From the NCBI RefSeq assembly GCF_002160015.1, contig NZ_NFJT01000002.1, positions 124,001-188,000 of the forward strand: 64,000 bases of DNA. The letters are read 5' to 3'. Under the pieces are notes generated by a model. That model was not told where the DNA came from. It was given only the letters and a program-made list of their open reading frames with translations, and ran no database searches. The position numbers and the translations under genes are program-made. Each line of letters begins with the position of its first letter. Position 1 is the first letter of the stretch. The stretch comes from Anaerofilum sp. An201 (lineage in GTDB: Bacteria; Bacillota; Clostridia; Oscillospirales; Ruminococcaceae). This document shows positions 45,954 to 53,800 of this stretch, piece after piece.

Positions 45954-46089
45954 CCTTGTACCGCAAATCCAGCCGCTGTATAATGAAGAGAAGCTCCGGG
46001 AGGCCACGCGCGCGAAACAGGGGGATGCGCGCCTGTATGCGCTGCGGCAGACAGCCCCGCCGGTATTCTTGTAGAGGGAGGGATTCGTT

Positions 46090-46866
46090 TTGCTCTGCTG
46101 CGATTTTGCCGCGGCGTTTCGGGAGGGAGGCTGCGGTGATCCCCCCAAAAACAGCCGCTATGTCGGAAAATTCCTGTCGATCCTGGGAGATTCCATCAGC
46201 ACGCTTGCCGGGTATCAACCGGACGGGTACAAGGTGTTTTACAAGGCAGAGCGCTGCCGCCGCGCGGGCGTGCACACCCCGCAGGACACCTGGTGGGGAC
46301 AGGTGATCTCCCATTTCGGCGCACAGCTGCTGGTGAACAATTCCTGGTCGGGCAGCCGCGTTTCCTGCCTGCCCGCCAGCCGGGAGCTGTTCCCCGCGGG
46401 GTGCAGCGACGAGCGCACCGGCGGCCTGCACCGCGGCGCACAGCAACCGGACGTGATCCTGGTGTTTCTGGGCACCAACGACTGGGCCTTTGGCGTGGAT
46501 CCCCATCTGGGGCACGCCCCTTCCTCCCCGCTGTGCGGCTGCACCGCCTTCGACTACGCCTACGATCGGATGCTTTCCCGCCTGCGGTGCAACTATCCCG
46601 GCGCGGAGATCTGGTGCTGCACCCTCTGCACCGCTCGCCCACCGTCCGACCCCTCTCTGGTCTTGCCGCGGGTCTCATCCGGGCATTCTTTGGAGGAATA
46701 CAGCCAGATCATCCTCGACACCGCCGCCAAACACCGATGCCGGGGGATCGACCTGGACGCCTTCCGCCTTCCCTACAACTCGATGGACGGCGTGCATCCC
46801 ACCGCAGACGGCATGCGCACGCTGGCTTCGCTGGTGATTCGGGGAATGGAAACAGCTTCGCTGTAA
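46090..46866 (+). CDS. SGNH/GDSL-type hydrolase
   Basis: A 258-residue hydrolase with block I LSILGDSISTLAGY (Ser near 35), block III VFLGTNDWAFG (near 127) and block V DGVHPTADG with Asp/His near 240. The TTG at 46090 follows GGGAGGG. No signal peptide is evident, so an intracellular esterase, perhaps acting on acetylated sugars, is likely. It is alone between two terminators; upstream bases 45954-46089 hold no recognised gene. Cysteine content at the N-terminus and middle is unusually high. Confidence 0.82.
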   Translation: MLCCDFAAAFREGGCGDPPKNSRYVGKFLSILGDSISTLAGYQPDGYKVFYKAERCRRAGVHTPQDTWWGQVISHFGAQLLVNNSWSGSRVSCLPASRELFPAGCSDERTGGLHRGAQQPDVILVFLGTNDWAFGVDPHLGHAPSSPLCGCTAFDYAYDRMLSRLRCNYPGAEIWCCTLCTARPPSDPSLVLPRVSSGHSLEEYSQIILDTAAKHRCRGIDLDAFRLPYNSMDGVHPTADGMRTLASLVIRGMETASL

Positions 46867-46870
46867 ACAA

Positions 46871-46912
46871 AAAAGCATCCCCGCGCATTTTTCTGCGCTG
46901 GGGATGCTTTTT
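46871..46912. terminator. Bidirectional terminator between SGNH hydrolase and prfB
   Basis: AAAAAGCATCCCC and GGGGATGCTTTTT with an inner GCGCA/TGCGC stem; A and T runs on each side make it work in both directions. Confidence 0.9.
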
Positions 46913-46931
46913 GCTGCAAAGGGAAGGCTGC

Positions 46932-48053
46932 TTATACGTCCTGCAGCTCGCCGCGGCTGGCCGCCTTGAGGTAGGCGTTGATGAAGCCGTCCAGGTCGCC
47001 GTCCATCACGGCCTGCACGTTGCCGTTTTCAAAGCCGGTGCGGTGGTCCTTCACCAGCGTGTAGGGCATAAAGACATAGCTGCGGATCTGGTGGCCCCAG
47101 GCGATCTCTTTCTGCACGCCCTTGATGTCGCTGATCTTGTCCAGATGCTCCTGCTCCTTGATCTGGTACAGCTTGGAGGCCAGCATCTTCATCGCGGTGT
47201 CGCGGTTCTGGAACTGGCTGCGCTCGGTCTGGCAGGAGACCACGATGCCGGTGGGCTTGTGGATCAGGCGCACGGCCGAGGAGGTCTTGTTGATGTGCTG
47301 GCCGCCCGCGCCGGAGGAGCGGAACACCTGCATCTCCACATCCTCGGGACGGATGTCCACCTGGATGCTGTCGTCCATCTCGGGCATCACTTCCAGCGAG
47401 GCAAAGCTGGTCTGGCGGCGTCCGGAGGCGTCGAACGGAGACACGCGCACCAGACGGTGCACGCCGTTCTCGCTGCGCAGCATGCCGTAGGCGTTGGCGC
47501 CCTCCACCAGGATGCTGGCGCTCTTCAGGCCGGCCTCGTCGCCGTCCAGATAGTCCAGTGTCTGCACCTTATAGCCGTGGGCGGTGCCCCAGCGGGTGTA
47601 CATGCGGAACAGCATCTCGGCCCAGTCCTGCGCCTCGGTGCCGCCGGCGCCGGCGTGGAAGGTGAGGATGGCGTTGTTTTTGTCGTATTCCCCGCTCAGC
47701 AGCGTGATCAGGCGCAGCTCCTCCACCGAGGTGGCGGCGGCGTCCACCGCTTCCTGCGCTTCCTGCGCCAGGTCTTCGTCGGGGGCTTCTTCACACATTT
47801 CGATCAGCGTCTCGGCGTCCTCCATCTGGGTCTGCAGACGGGCGTAGCGCTCCAGCCGGTCGCGCAGGGTGCTCATCTCGGCGAACACCTTCTGGCTCTT
47901 TTCCTGATCGTCGTAAAAACCGGGCTGGCTGCTCTGGTGCTCCAGCTCCTCCAGCCGTTTCTGGCTGGGCTCGATGGCCAGCGCATCGCCCAGGTCCTTG
48001 GCCTCGGGGACCAGTTCGTTCAGCTTGCGTTTGACTTCGTCCAGAATGACCAT
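46932..48053 (-). CDS. prfB: Peptide chain release factor 2
   Basis: A 373-residue release factor reading UGA and UAA. The codon-recognition motif SPF lies in RVSPFDASGRRQTSFAS (near 204) and the catalytic GGQ in SSGAGGQHINKTSSAVRL (near 249). The start MVILDEVKRKLNELVPEA reads without interruption through LGDALAIEPSQKRLEEL, where most bacteria have an in-frame UGA and a +1 shift, so this copy lacks autoregulatory frameshifting. AGGAAAGGA precedes the ATG. A consensus-like promoter is at 48094-48122. Confidence 0.96.
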   Translation of the reverse strand: MVILDEVKRKLNELVPEAKDLGDALAIEPSQKRLEELEHQSSQPGFYDDQEKSQKVFAEMSTLRDRLERYARLQTQMEDAETLIEMCEEAPDEDLAQEAQEAVDAAATSVEELRLITLLSGEYDKNNAILTFHAGAGGTEAQDWAEMLFRMYTRWGTAHGYKVQTLDYLDGDEAGLKSASILVEGANAYGMLRSENGVHRLVRVSPFDASGRRQTSFASLEVMPEMDDSIQVDIRPEDVEMQVFRSSGAGGQHINKTSSAVRLIHKPTGIVVSCQTERSQFQNRDTAMKMLASKLYQIKEQEHLDKISDIKGVQKEIAWGHQIRSYVFMPYTLVKDHRTGFENGNVQAVMDGDLDGFINAYLKAASRGELQDV

Positions 48054-48093
48054 ACCTGTATCCTTTCCTCTGTTCAGAATATTCCAATGTTTT

Positions 48094-48122
48094 ATTATAC
48101 GGCACGCCGGGCCGCTTGTAAA
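48094..48122 (-). promoter_or_regulatory. Promoter of prfB
   Basis: TTTACA (48117-48122) and TATAAT (48094-48099) on the minus strand with a 17-base spacer, about 40 bases before the start. Confidence 0.8.
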
Positions 48123-48201
48123 GCGCCCGCAAGTTTTTTTGCGCATTTTGTGTGCAGGATATGGATTTTTGCGTTCTGCCTTTGCAAATTTGGTAAAAGT
48201 C

Positions 48202-48231
48202 TTTACTTTTTGGTTCGGTTTGCGTTAGAAT
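48202..48231 (+). promoter_or_regulatory. Promoter of the RING-like gene
   Basis: TTTACT (48202-48207) and TAGAAT (48226-48231) with an 18-base spacer. Confidence 0.55.
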
Positions 48232-48284
48232 GAATTTGGATATTACCGTTTTATACCACAATCATCCATATTCGGAGGAAATGA

Positions 48285-49256
48285 ATGAACAACTACCAAG
48301 GGTGCAAATGCCCTGTTTGCCAACAGCCGTTCACCGAGCAGGACGACGTGGTGGTGTGCCCCGAGTGCGGCGCGCCCCACCATCGGGAATGCTGGGCCAA
48401 AAACGGAGGCTGCGGCCTGGCGCAATACCACGGCCCCGGCTTTGAATACCGCCGCGAGGAGGAAGGCCCCCGCCCCATCCGCAACGGGCGCCCGGCCACC
48501 GGGGAGGAGAAGTCCTGCCCGTCCTGTGGGGCGAAAAATCCATCCGCCAACCTGTTCTGCGAAAACTGCGGTACTCCGCTGGCCGGTCCCGCCGGGGCGC
48601 GGCCCGGAACGGGCGCCGGGCCCGGCATGAACGGCATGCCTTCCGGCCCGTTCACCCCCGGCGGCGTGCCCGATGCGTTCTCGCTGTCCGGCGTGTCGCC
48701 CGAGCAGACCTTCGACGACATCCCCGCCCGCGACTGGGCCACCTACCTGGGCCGCAGCGCCCCCTTCTACCTGCTGGCCTTCTCCCGCATGGAACGGACG
48801 AAATTCAAGCTCTCCTTCTCCTTCAGCGGGTTCCTGTTCGCCCCCGTCTACCTTTTATACCGCCGCAGCTGGGGCTGGGGCATCCTGGCCGCGCTGGCGT
48901 CGCTGCTGATCTCCCTGCCGGGCACGCTGCTGCTCGTGCTGTGGTCCAACGACCCTTCCGCCCAGCCCGCCTCCTACCTGATGTTCGCACAGGCGGCGTC
49001 GGTGTACCTGACACTGGCCTTCCGGATCCTGTTCACCCTCTTCTCCATCCGCATGATCCGCAGCTCTGCGGCCCGCCGCATCCAAAGGCTGCGCCGCGAA
49101 AACCCGTCCGACGCCGATTTTCAGGCGGCGCTGGCCGCCCATGCCGGTCCCAGCTGGGTGGGCGTGGCGCTGTATGTCGCTGTGGTCACCGCCGTCTCTG
49201 TCGTTCTGATGCAGTTTGCGGGGCCTGAGCTGGCCACCGTCCTGTTCGGCGGCTGA
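48285..49256 (+). CDS. Prokaryotic RING-finger/zinc-ribbon membrane protein (DUF2628-like)
   Basis: A 323-residue protein. The N-terminus has a RING-like zinc fold (CPVCQQPFTEQDDVVVCPEC then HHRECW, residues 9-37), a second zinc ribbon CPSCGAKNPSANLFCENCG (about 84-102), a Gly/Pro-rich linker, and a hydrophobic C-terminal part with four or five helices including FSFSFSGFLFAPVYLLYRRS, typical of DUF2628. GGAGG is upstream of the ATG. Ubiquitin-type ligase activity is not implied; in bacteria such folds are usually protein-binding. It is followed after 79 bp by galT. Confidence 0.78.
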   Translation: MNNYQGCKCPVCQQPFTEQDDVVVCPECGAPHHRECWAKNGGCGLAQYHGPGFEYRREEEGPRPIRNGRPATGEEKSCPSCGAKNPSANLFCENCGTPLAGPAGARPGTGAGPGMNGMPSGPFTPGGVPDAFSLSGVSPEQTFDDIPARDWATYLGRSAPFYLLAFSRMERTKFKLSFSFSGFLFAPVYLLYRRSWGWGILAALASLLISLPGTLLLVLWSNDPSAQPASYLMFAQAASVYLTLAFRILFTLFSIRMIRSSAARRIQRLRRENPSDADFQAALAAHAGPSWVGVALYVAVVTAVSVVLMQFAGPELATVLFGG

Positions 49257-49335
49257 CCGCCCGTCCGTTTGTCTTTGCGCGCGTTTCGGGGCTGCCCGGC
49301 GCGTCTTGGAAATACCAACCTGGAGGAATCTGTAT

Positions 49336-50874
49336 ATGTCTACCGCCGCTTATGAGATCGAACGCCTTCTGCAGTTTGGCCAAAAAAAGGGCATGATCGC
49401 CGATCTGGACGTGATCGTGGCCCGCAACCAGCTGCTGGACATCTTCCATCTGGACGCCCCCTACGAGGGCGAAGTGCCCGATGAGGATTTTGAGTATCCC
49501 ACCGAGCTGCTGGAAAACCTGCTGGATCTGGCCGCCGAGCAGGGCCTGTTCGACAACGAGGTGAACAACTTCCGCGTGAACTTCGAGGCCCGCATCATGG
49601 GCGCCATGATGCCCCGCGCCGGCGAGGTGGCCCGCACCTTTGCGCAGCTGCGCGAGGAGAAGGGCGTGAAGGCCGCCACCGATTACTTCTATAAGCTGTG
49701 CATCGATTCCAACTACATCCGCACCGCCCAGATCGCCAAGAACATCAAGTGGAACACCGCCACCCCCTACGGCGACCTGGAGATCACCATCAACCTCACC
49801 AAGCCCGAGAAGGACCCCAAGACCATCGCGCTGGAGAAGCTGCAGCCCCAGGCCGGCTATCCCAAGTGCATGCTGTGCCCGGAGAACATCGGCTATGCCG
49901 GACGCATCAACTTCCCCGCCCGGCAGACCCACCGCATCGTTCCGCTGGACATGTGCGGCGAGCGCTGGTACCTGCAGTACAGCCCGTATGTCTACTACAA
50001 TGAGCACTGCATCGTCTTCTGCGAGCAGCACAAGCCGATGGAGATGGACCGCCACACCCTGGAGCTGATCTTCAGCTTTGTCAAGCAGTTCCCCCACTAT
50101 ACCTGCGGTTCCAACGCCAACCTGCCCATCGTGGGCGGCTCCATCCTGAGCCACAGCCACTTCCAGGGCGGCAACTACACCTTCCCCATGCAGCGCGCCG
50201 GCTATGCCGTGGAGCTGCGCCATCCCCGGTTCCCGGCCGTCAAGATGGGCATCCTGAACTGGCCGGTATCCGCCGTGCGCCTGGAGAGCGAGGACGCCGA
50301 CCAGCTGCTGGAGGTGGGCGTGGCCATCATGGACGCCTGGCGCACCTGGAGCGATGAGAGCGTGGACATCCGCGCCTTCACCGGCGACACCCCCCACAAC
50401 ACCATCACCCCCATCCTGCACTACGAGGAAGGCCGCGGCTACATCCTGGACATCGCCCCCCGCAACAACCGCACCAGCGAGGAATACCCCGACGGCATCT
50501 TCCACCCGCACAAGGAGCTGCACAACATCAAAAAGGAGAACATCGGCCTGATCGAGGTGATGGGCCTGGCGATCCTGCCCGCCCGCCTGAAGGACCAGAG
50601 CGCCGCCATCTGCGACATCCTCACCGGCAAGGCCCCCGCCGACACCGCCCGCACCGAGGGCAGCCCGCTGGCCGTGCACGCCGACTGGATCGACGAGCTG
50701 GTGGCCGCACACGGCACCGGCATGCAGCCCGACGAGGCGATGGCCGCCGTGCGCGAGAGCATCGGCCTGAAGTTCAGCAAGGTGCTGGAGAACGCCGGCG
50801 TCTTTAAGATGACCGACGAGGGCAAGGCCGCCTTTGTGCGCTTCCTTGCCAGCATCGGCTGCGAGACCGTGTGA
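49336..50874 (+). CDS. galT: UDP-glucose--hexose-1-phosphate uridylyltransferase (class II GalT)
   Basis: A 512-residue Leloir-pathway enzyme moving UMP from UDP-glucose to galactose-1-phosphate. It matches the class II family of Firmicutes: YPKCMLCPENIGYAGRINFP, YNEHCIVFCEQHKPMEM, and the active-site region GGSILSHSHFQGGNY with the HxH histidines near 273-275. TGGAGG lies nine bases before the ATG. No galK or galE is in this window. Together with the mgl importer and GH43_24 enzyme it supports galactose use. Confidence 0.96.
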   Translation: MSTAAYEIERLLQFGQKKGMIADLDVIVARNQLLDIFHLDAPYEGEVPDEDFEYPTELLENLLDLAAEQGLFDNEVNNFRVNFEARIMGAMMPRAGEVARTFAQLREEKGVKAATDYFYKLCIDSNYIRTAQIAKNIKWNTATPYGDLEITINLTKPEKDPKTIALEKLQPQAGYPKCMLCPENIGYAGRINFPARQTHRIVPLDMCGERWYLQYSPYVYYNEHCIVFCEQHKPMEMDRHTLELIFSFVKQFPHYTCGSNANLPIVGGSILSHSHFQGGNYTFPMQRAGYAVELRHPRFPAVKMGILNWPVSAVRLESEDADQLLEVGVAIMDAWRTWSDESVDIRAFTGDTPHNTITPILHYEEGRGYILDIAPRNNRTSEEYPDGIFHPHKELHNIKKENIGLIEVMGLAILPARLKDQSAAICDILTGKAPADTARTEGSPLAVHADWIDELVAAHGTGMQPDEAMAAVRESIGLKFSKVLENAGVFKMTDEGKAAFVRFLASIGCETV

Positions 50875-50902
50875 TCTCTGCCACAAAATTCTCGTTTTGG
50901 TA

Positions 50903-50932
50903 TTGACACAGGACAACCTGTGTTGATATAAT
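50903..50932 (+). promoter_or_regulatory. Promoter of rpsF-ssb-rpsR with internal palindrome
   Basis: TTGACA (50903-50908) and TATAAT (50927-50932) with an 18-base spacer. The spacer carries ACACAGG and CCTGTGT (50906-50912 with 50917-50923), a perfect 7-4-7 inverted repeat between the two boxes. Confidence 0.85.
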
Positions 50933-50939
50933 AAAAAAG

Positions 50940-50982
50940 CTGTCTGAAAGCAGGCAGTTTCCTTGCCCCGGTCCACCGGGGC
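50940..50982 (+). promoter_or_regulatory. Candidate S6:S18 autoregulatory leader
   Basis: Two hairpins stand in the rpsF leader: CTGTCTG/CAGGCAG (50940-50946 with 50951-50957) and GCCCCGG/CCGGGGC (50965-50971 with 50976-50982). The second includes CACCG, the kind of motif bound by the S6:S18 complex in known bacterial leaders. Identity is tentative. Confidence 0.4.
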
Positions 50983-51009
50983 CATACGTCCAAAAGGAGG
51001 TGCTACAAT

Positions 51010-51294
51010 ATGGCTAAATACGAAACCATGCTGGTTACCAGCGCTGCTCTGGATGAGGAGGCTACCACCGCTCTGGTGGGCAAGTTCAAGTCCCTGATCG
51101 AGGCGAACGGTACCATCGACGCTGTTGACGAGTGGGGCAAACGCCGCCTGGCTTACCCCATCAACGACGAGGCGGAGGGCATTTACACTGTGATTAAGTT
51201 CACCAGCAACCCCGACTTCCCCGCCGAGCTGGATCGTGTGTACAAGATCACCGACGGTGTTCTGCGCACCATGATCGTCGCCGAGGCTGAATAA
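51010..51294 (+). CDS. rpsF: 30S ribosomal protein S6
   Basis: A 94-residue ribosomal protein with the typical start AKYETMLVTSAALDEE, the helix-strand stretch IDAVDEWGKRRLAYPIND and EGIYTVIKFTSNPDFPAELD. It binds S18 on the 30S platform. AGGAGG precedes the ATG. First gene of the conserved rpsF-ssb-rpsR operon. Confidence 0.98.
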   Translation: MAKYETMLVTSAALDEEATTALVGKFKSLIEANGTIDAVDEWGKRRLAYPINDEAEGIYTVIKFTSNPDFPAELDRVYKITDGVLRTMIVAEAE

Positions 51295-51306
51295 GGAGGC
51301 TGTTTT

Positions 51307-51777
51307 ATGCTGAATGTCGTTGCTTTGATGGGCCGGCTCGTGGCCGACCCGGAACTGCGTCACACCCCGCAGGGCACCGCCGTGACCACCTTCACCATCG
51401 CGGTGGATCGCAGCTTTGCCAAAGCCGGAACCGAGCGGCAGACCGATTTTATCGACATCGTCGCCTGGCGCGGCACCGCCGAGTTTATCTGCAAGTATTT
51501 CCAGAAAGGCCGGATGATCGCCATCGACGGCAGCATCCAGACCCGGACCTACCAGGATAAAAACGGCAACAACCGCAAAGCCTTCGAGATCGTGGTCAAC
51601 AACGCCAACTTTGTTGGCAGCAAGAACGAAAACGGCGCAAGCAGCAACAGCAGCTATGCCCCGTCCGCCCCGGATCATTCCCGCGCTGTTCCCGCAGAAC
51701 CCGCGCCCGCCTATTCGGCAGGCAGCCCGGACGATTTTGCGGTGATCGACGACAGCGACGAGGATCTGCCGTTCTAA
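51307..51777 (+). CDS. ssb: Single-stranded DNA-binding protein
   Basis: A 156-residue protein with the OB fold at 1-108 (LNVVALMGRLVADPELRHTP; DFIDIVAWRGTAEFICKYF; GRMIAIDGSIQTRTYQDK) and a disordered Ser/Ala/Pro-rich tail ending in the acidic tip DEDLPF that binds replication and repair partners. AAGGAGG precedes the ATG. The gap to rpsF is 12 bp. Confidence 0.98.
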   Translation: MLNVVALMGRLVADPELRHTPQGTAVTTFTIAVDRSFAKAGTERQTDFIDIVAWRGTAEFICKYFQKGRMIAIDGSIQTRTYQDKNGNNRKAFEIVVNNANFVGSKNENGASSNSSYAPSAPDHSRAVPAEPAPAYSAGSPDDFAVIDDSDEDLPF

Positions 51778-51802
51778 CGATTCTATAAGGAGGATTTGAG
51801 CC

Positions 51803-52057
51803 ATGGCTTTTGAGAGACAGGAAGGCCGTTCCGGCCGCCCTCAGCGCCGCAGCCGCAAGAAGGTTTGCAGCTTCTGCGTTGATCGTATCGATCATATCGA
51901 TTACAAGGATGTTCCCCGTCTGCGCAAGTATATCAGCGAGCGCGCGAAGATCATCCCCCGCCGCGTGACCGGCACCTGCGCGTTCCATCAGCGTGAGCTG
52001 ACCGTCGCCATCAAGCGCGCCCGTCACGTTGCTCTGCTGCCCTACGTCAGCGACTGA
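51803..52057 (+). CDS. rpsR: 30S ribosomal protein S18 (zinc-binding C+ form)
   Basis: An 84-residue ribosomal protein. The basic N-terminus (RPQRRSRKK) is followed by CSFC and later [22 protein letters not shown]. The CxxC plus CxxH pattern marks the zinc-binding C+ paralogue type. GGAGGA precedes the ATG. A terminator follows directly. Confidence 0.98.
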   Translation: MAFERQEGRSGRPQRRSRKKVCSFCVDRIDHIDYKDVPRLRKYISERAKIIPRRVTGTCAFHQRELTVAIKRARHVALLPYVSD

Positions 52058-52074
52058 TTCCATCTGGATCACAG

Positions 52075-52100
52075 CCCCCGGATTTTCCGGGGGTTTTTGT
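52075..52100 (+). terminator. Terminator of rpsF-ssb-rpsR
   Basis: CCCCCGG and CCGGGGG form a perfect 7-bp stem followed by TTTTTGTTTT. It separates the operon from the promoter at 52124. Confidence 0.9.
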
Positions 52101-52123
52101 TTTGGAAAATTTTCCGATTTTTC

Positions 52124-52152
52124 TTGACAGACAATGGCGCGTATGGTATCAT
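52124..52152 (+). promoter_or_regulatory. Free-standing promoter of a putative small RNA
   Basis: TTGACA (52124-52129) and TATCAT (52147-52152) with a 17-base spacer. No protein gene follows on this strand. Confidence 0.8.
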
Positions 52153-52156
52153 GATT

Positions 52157-52178
52157 TTAGTTAGTTAACACTAACCAA
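52157..52178 (+). promoter_or_regulatory. Operator of the putative small RNA, shared with the CydDC-like operon
   Basis: TTAGTTAGT and ACTAACCAA flank TAAC; arms match at 8 of 9 positions. Sequence, 9-4-9 spacing and position just after the -10 are the same as at 41681-41702. Confidence 0.7.
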
Positions 52179-52336
52179 CGCAAACCGGCCGCTCTGCGCA
52201 GGGCAGCTGCTTCCGGGCAGGCAGCCGGTGTTGCTCTCTCCTCTCGATCTTACAAGCGGAACACTCGTGTTTACAGAATTACGGGGCTGTGACCACAGAA
52301 AAAACGCGCCGGGCTGAGCCGCCCGGCGCGTTTTTT
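52157..52336 (+). ncRNA. Putative operator-controlled small RNA
   Basis: From the promoter at 52124 a transcript of about 180 bases would end at the hairpin AACGCGCCGGGC/GCCCGGCGCGTT with six T (52303-52336). Inside, CCGGC..GCCGG and GCTGC..GCAGC can form a structured 5' part, followed by an unpaired pyrimidine stretch CTCTCTCCTCTC (52234-52245) able to pair with purine-rich ribosome sites. The only open frame, from a GTG at 52229, is about 29 codons, has no ribosome site and runs into the terminator stem. The terminator also serves the minus-strand gene that ends at 52348. Existence of the RNA is inferred. Confidence 0.6.
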
Positions 52337-52347
52337 GTTCTGCATAT

Positions 52348-53103
52348 TCACACCCAGCCCAGCGCCGCGGCAGCGCACAGCAGGCCGTACACCACCGGCT
52401 GGTGCGCCAGATAGACCCACAGGCTGTGTCTGCCCAGCCAGGCAAGCTCCGGCAGGCGCAGCTGCATGGCTTTGCAGTCCTGCGGACGCTCCCACAGGCG
52501 GTAGGCGAACCATCCCGTCCAGAACAGGAACAACCAGGGCAGCAGCGGGAAGTAGTCGCTGGAGAAAAAGCCGGGGCCGGGAAAGCCCAGCGGGTAGAGA
52601 AAATCGGTGGAATACAGCCAGCCGGGCAGCGGCGTCAGCAGACGGTCGCCCAGGCCGAGGCCGCCGCCGGGCACACATTTGGTGATCCAGAACACTGCGA
52701 AGCTGGCAAACAGCCCTGCCAGGGGACGCAGACGTTCCAGCACCGGCCGGCAGAGCGCGGTGAGCAGCATGCAGCAGCCCAGCAGGCTGAGCACACCGAA
52801 CCGCACCCTCTGCTCCGGCATGGCCAGCGCCGTGACCAGACTGACCACACACCCCGCGCCCAGCACGATCAACCCCCGCCGCACCGGGCGGCGGCTCATC
52901 CCGGCGCAGAAGCCGGACAGCAAAATGAAGCACCAGCAGATGCACTGCTGCCACAGATAGCCCGGCCAGCCCTGGTACCATCCCATCGGATGGCCGAAAA
53001 TATACACCACATCGTACAACGCGTGGTAGGCGATCATATTCAGCAGGGCCAGACCGCGCAGGCTGTCCAGCAGGTGCAGGCGGGTGTGTGCGTGTGTTTG
53101 CAT
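52348..53103 (-). CDS. DUF1624/heparan-alpha-glucosaminide N-acetyltransferase-like membrane protein
   Basis: A 251-residue protein with about seven transmembrane helices. It begins with RLHLLDSLRGLALLNMIAYH, the family signature around a conserved Arg, and continues with GWPGYLWQQCICWCFILLSG and FPLLPWLFLFWTGWFAY. Members are related to acyltransferase_3-type enzymes that acylate sugars at the membrane. AAGGAG precedes the ATG at 53103. It lies 67 bp after the last V-ATPase gene and may be read through from it. Confidence 0.82.
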   Translation of the reverse strand: MQTHAHTRLHLLDSLRGLALLNMIAYHALYDVVYIFGHPMGWYQGWPGYLWQQCICWCFILLSGFCAGMSRRPVRRGLIVLGAGCVVSLVTALAMPEQRVRFGVLSLLGCCMLLTALCRPVLERLRPLAGLFASFAVFWITKCVPGGGLGLGDRLLTPLPGWLYSTDFLYPLGFPGPGFFSSDYFPLLPWLFLFWTGWFAYRLWERPQDCKAMQLRLPELAWLGRHSLWVYLAHQPVVYGLLCAAAALGWV

Positions 53104-53170
53104 GGGGTTCTCCTTTGGCACAAAGCGACCGCCGGCCGGCGCACAGAGCGCGGGCCGGCGGATGGTTTTT

Positions 53171-53788
53171 TTATTCGGGGCGGTCTGTCTGGCGCTTGAT
53201 GACCTTGAGGCGGGAGAAATCCTCCCTCTCCTTTTCCTCCAGCGCCTCGGTGATGAATTTGATGGTGGAGGTGAACTGCGGGATCATGATGTTGTTCAGC
53301 GCGTTGGCCCGCTTCTGGGTCTTTTTGATGGCCACCGCCAGCCGGTAGACGCTGCTTTCCACCTCGGCCAGTTCGACGGTGAGCCGCTTGACCTCCTCGA
53401 ACTTGAGGTAGACGTCGTCCAGCTGGCTGTTGGTGGCTTCCAGGCCATAGTACATCTCGCGGTGGGACGGGCCGAGGCTGACGATGGGCAGTTCGACGCC
53501 CATCACGCTGCGGAACTGCAGCCCCAGCCCCTGCTCCACCGGCACCGTCTTGGCGAACTCGCCCACGATGCCCAGCGTGACGTTGGCCTTTTGCAGCGCC
53601 CGGTAGGCGGAGGCATAGGCCGTTTCGATCTCGCTCTGGATGGCGGCGGCGCGGTCGATCAGCTGCATCATCTCGCGCACCAGAATGTTGCGCTTGCGGT
53701 CCATCAGTTCGTAGCCCTGTTTGGCCAGCTGCAGGCTCTTTTTGGTGGCCATGAGGTTGCTTTTGGTGGGAAAGATCTGCTGTGCCAT
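53171..53788 (-). CDS. atpD: V-type ATP synthase subunit D
   Basis: A 205-residue coiled-coil subunit forming the central rotor shaft. Typical parts are FPTKSNLMATKKSLQLAKQG, LMDRKRNILVREMM and the C-terminal helix EEVKRLTVELAEVESSVYRLAVAIKKTQKRANAL (quoted here only in part: IKKTQKRANALNNI). Length matches bacterial D subunits. It is the last gene of the ATPase operon, 12 bp after subunit B. Confidence 0.95.
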   Translation of the reverse strand: MAQQIFPTKSNLMATKKSLQLAKQGYELMDRKRNILVREMMQLIDRAAAIQSEIETAYASAYRALQKANVTLGIVGEFAKTVPVEQGLGLQFRSVMGVELPIVSLGPSHREMYYGLEATNSQLDDVYLKFEEVKRLTVELAEVESSVYRLAVAIKKTQKRANALNNIMIPQFTSTIKFITEALEEKEREDFSRLKVIKRQTDRPE

Positions 53789-53800
53789 GCCTTCGCCCCC

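Noticed and set aside
49186-51804. 872-codon minus-strand open frame across galT and rpsF
   Set aside because: It spans two unrelated, certain genes on the other strand and has no recognisable domain.
52229-52319. Short GTG-started open frame inside the putative small RNA
   Set aside because: There is no ribosome site and the frame ends inside the terminator stem; the codons do not resemble those of neighbouring genes.
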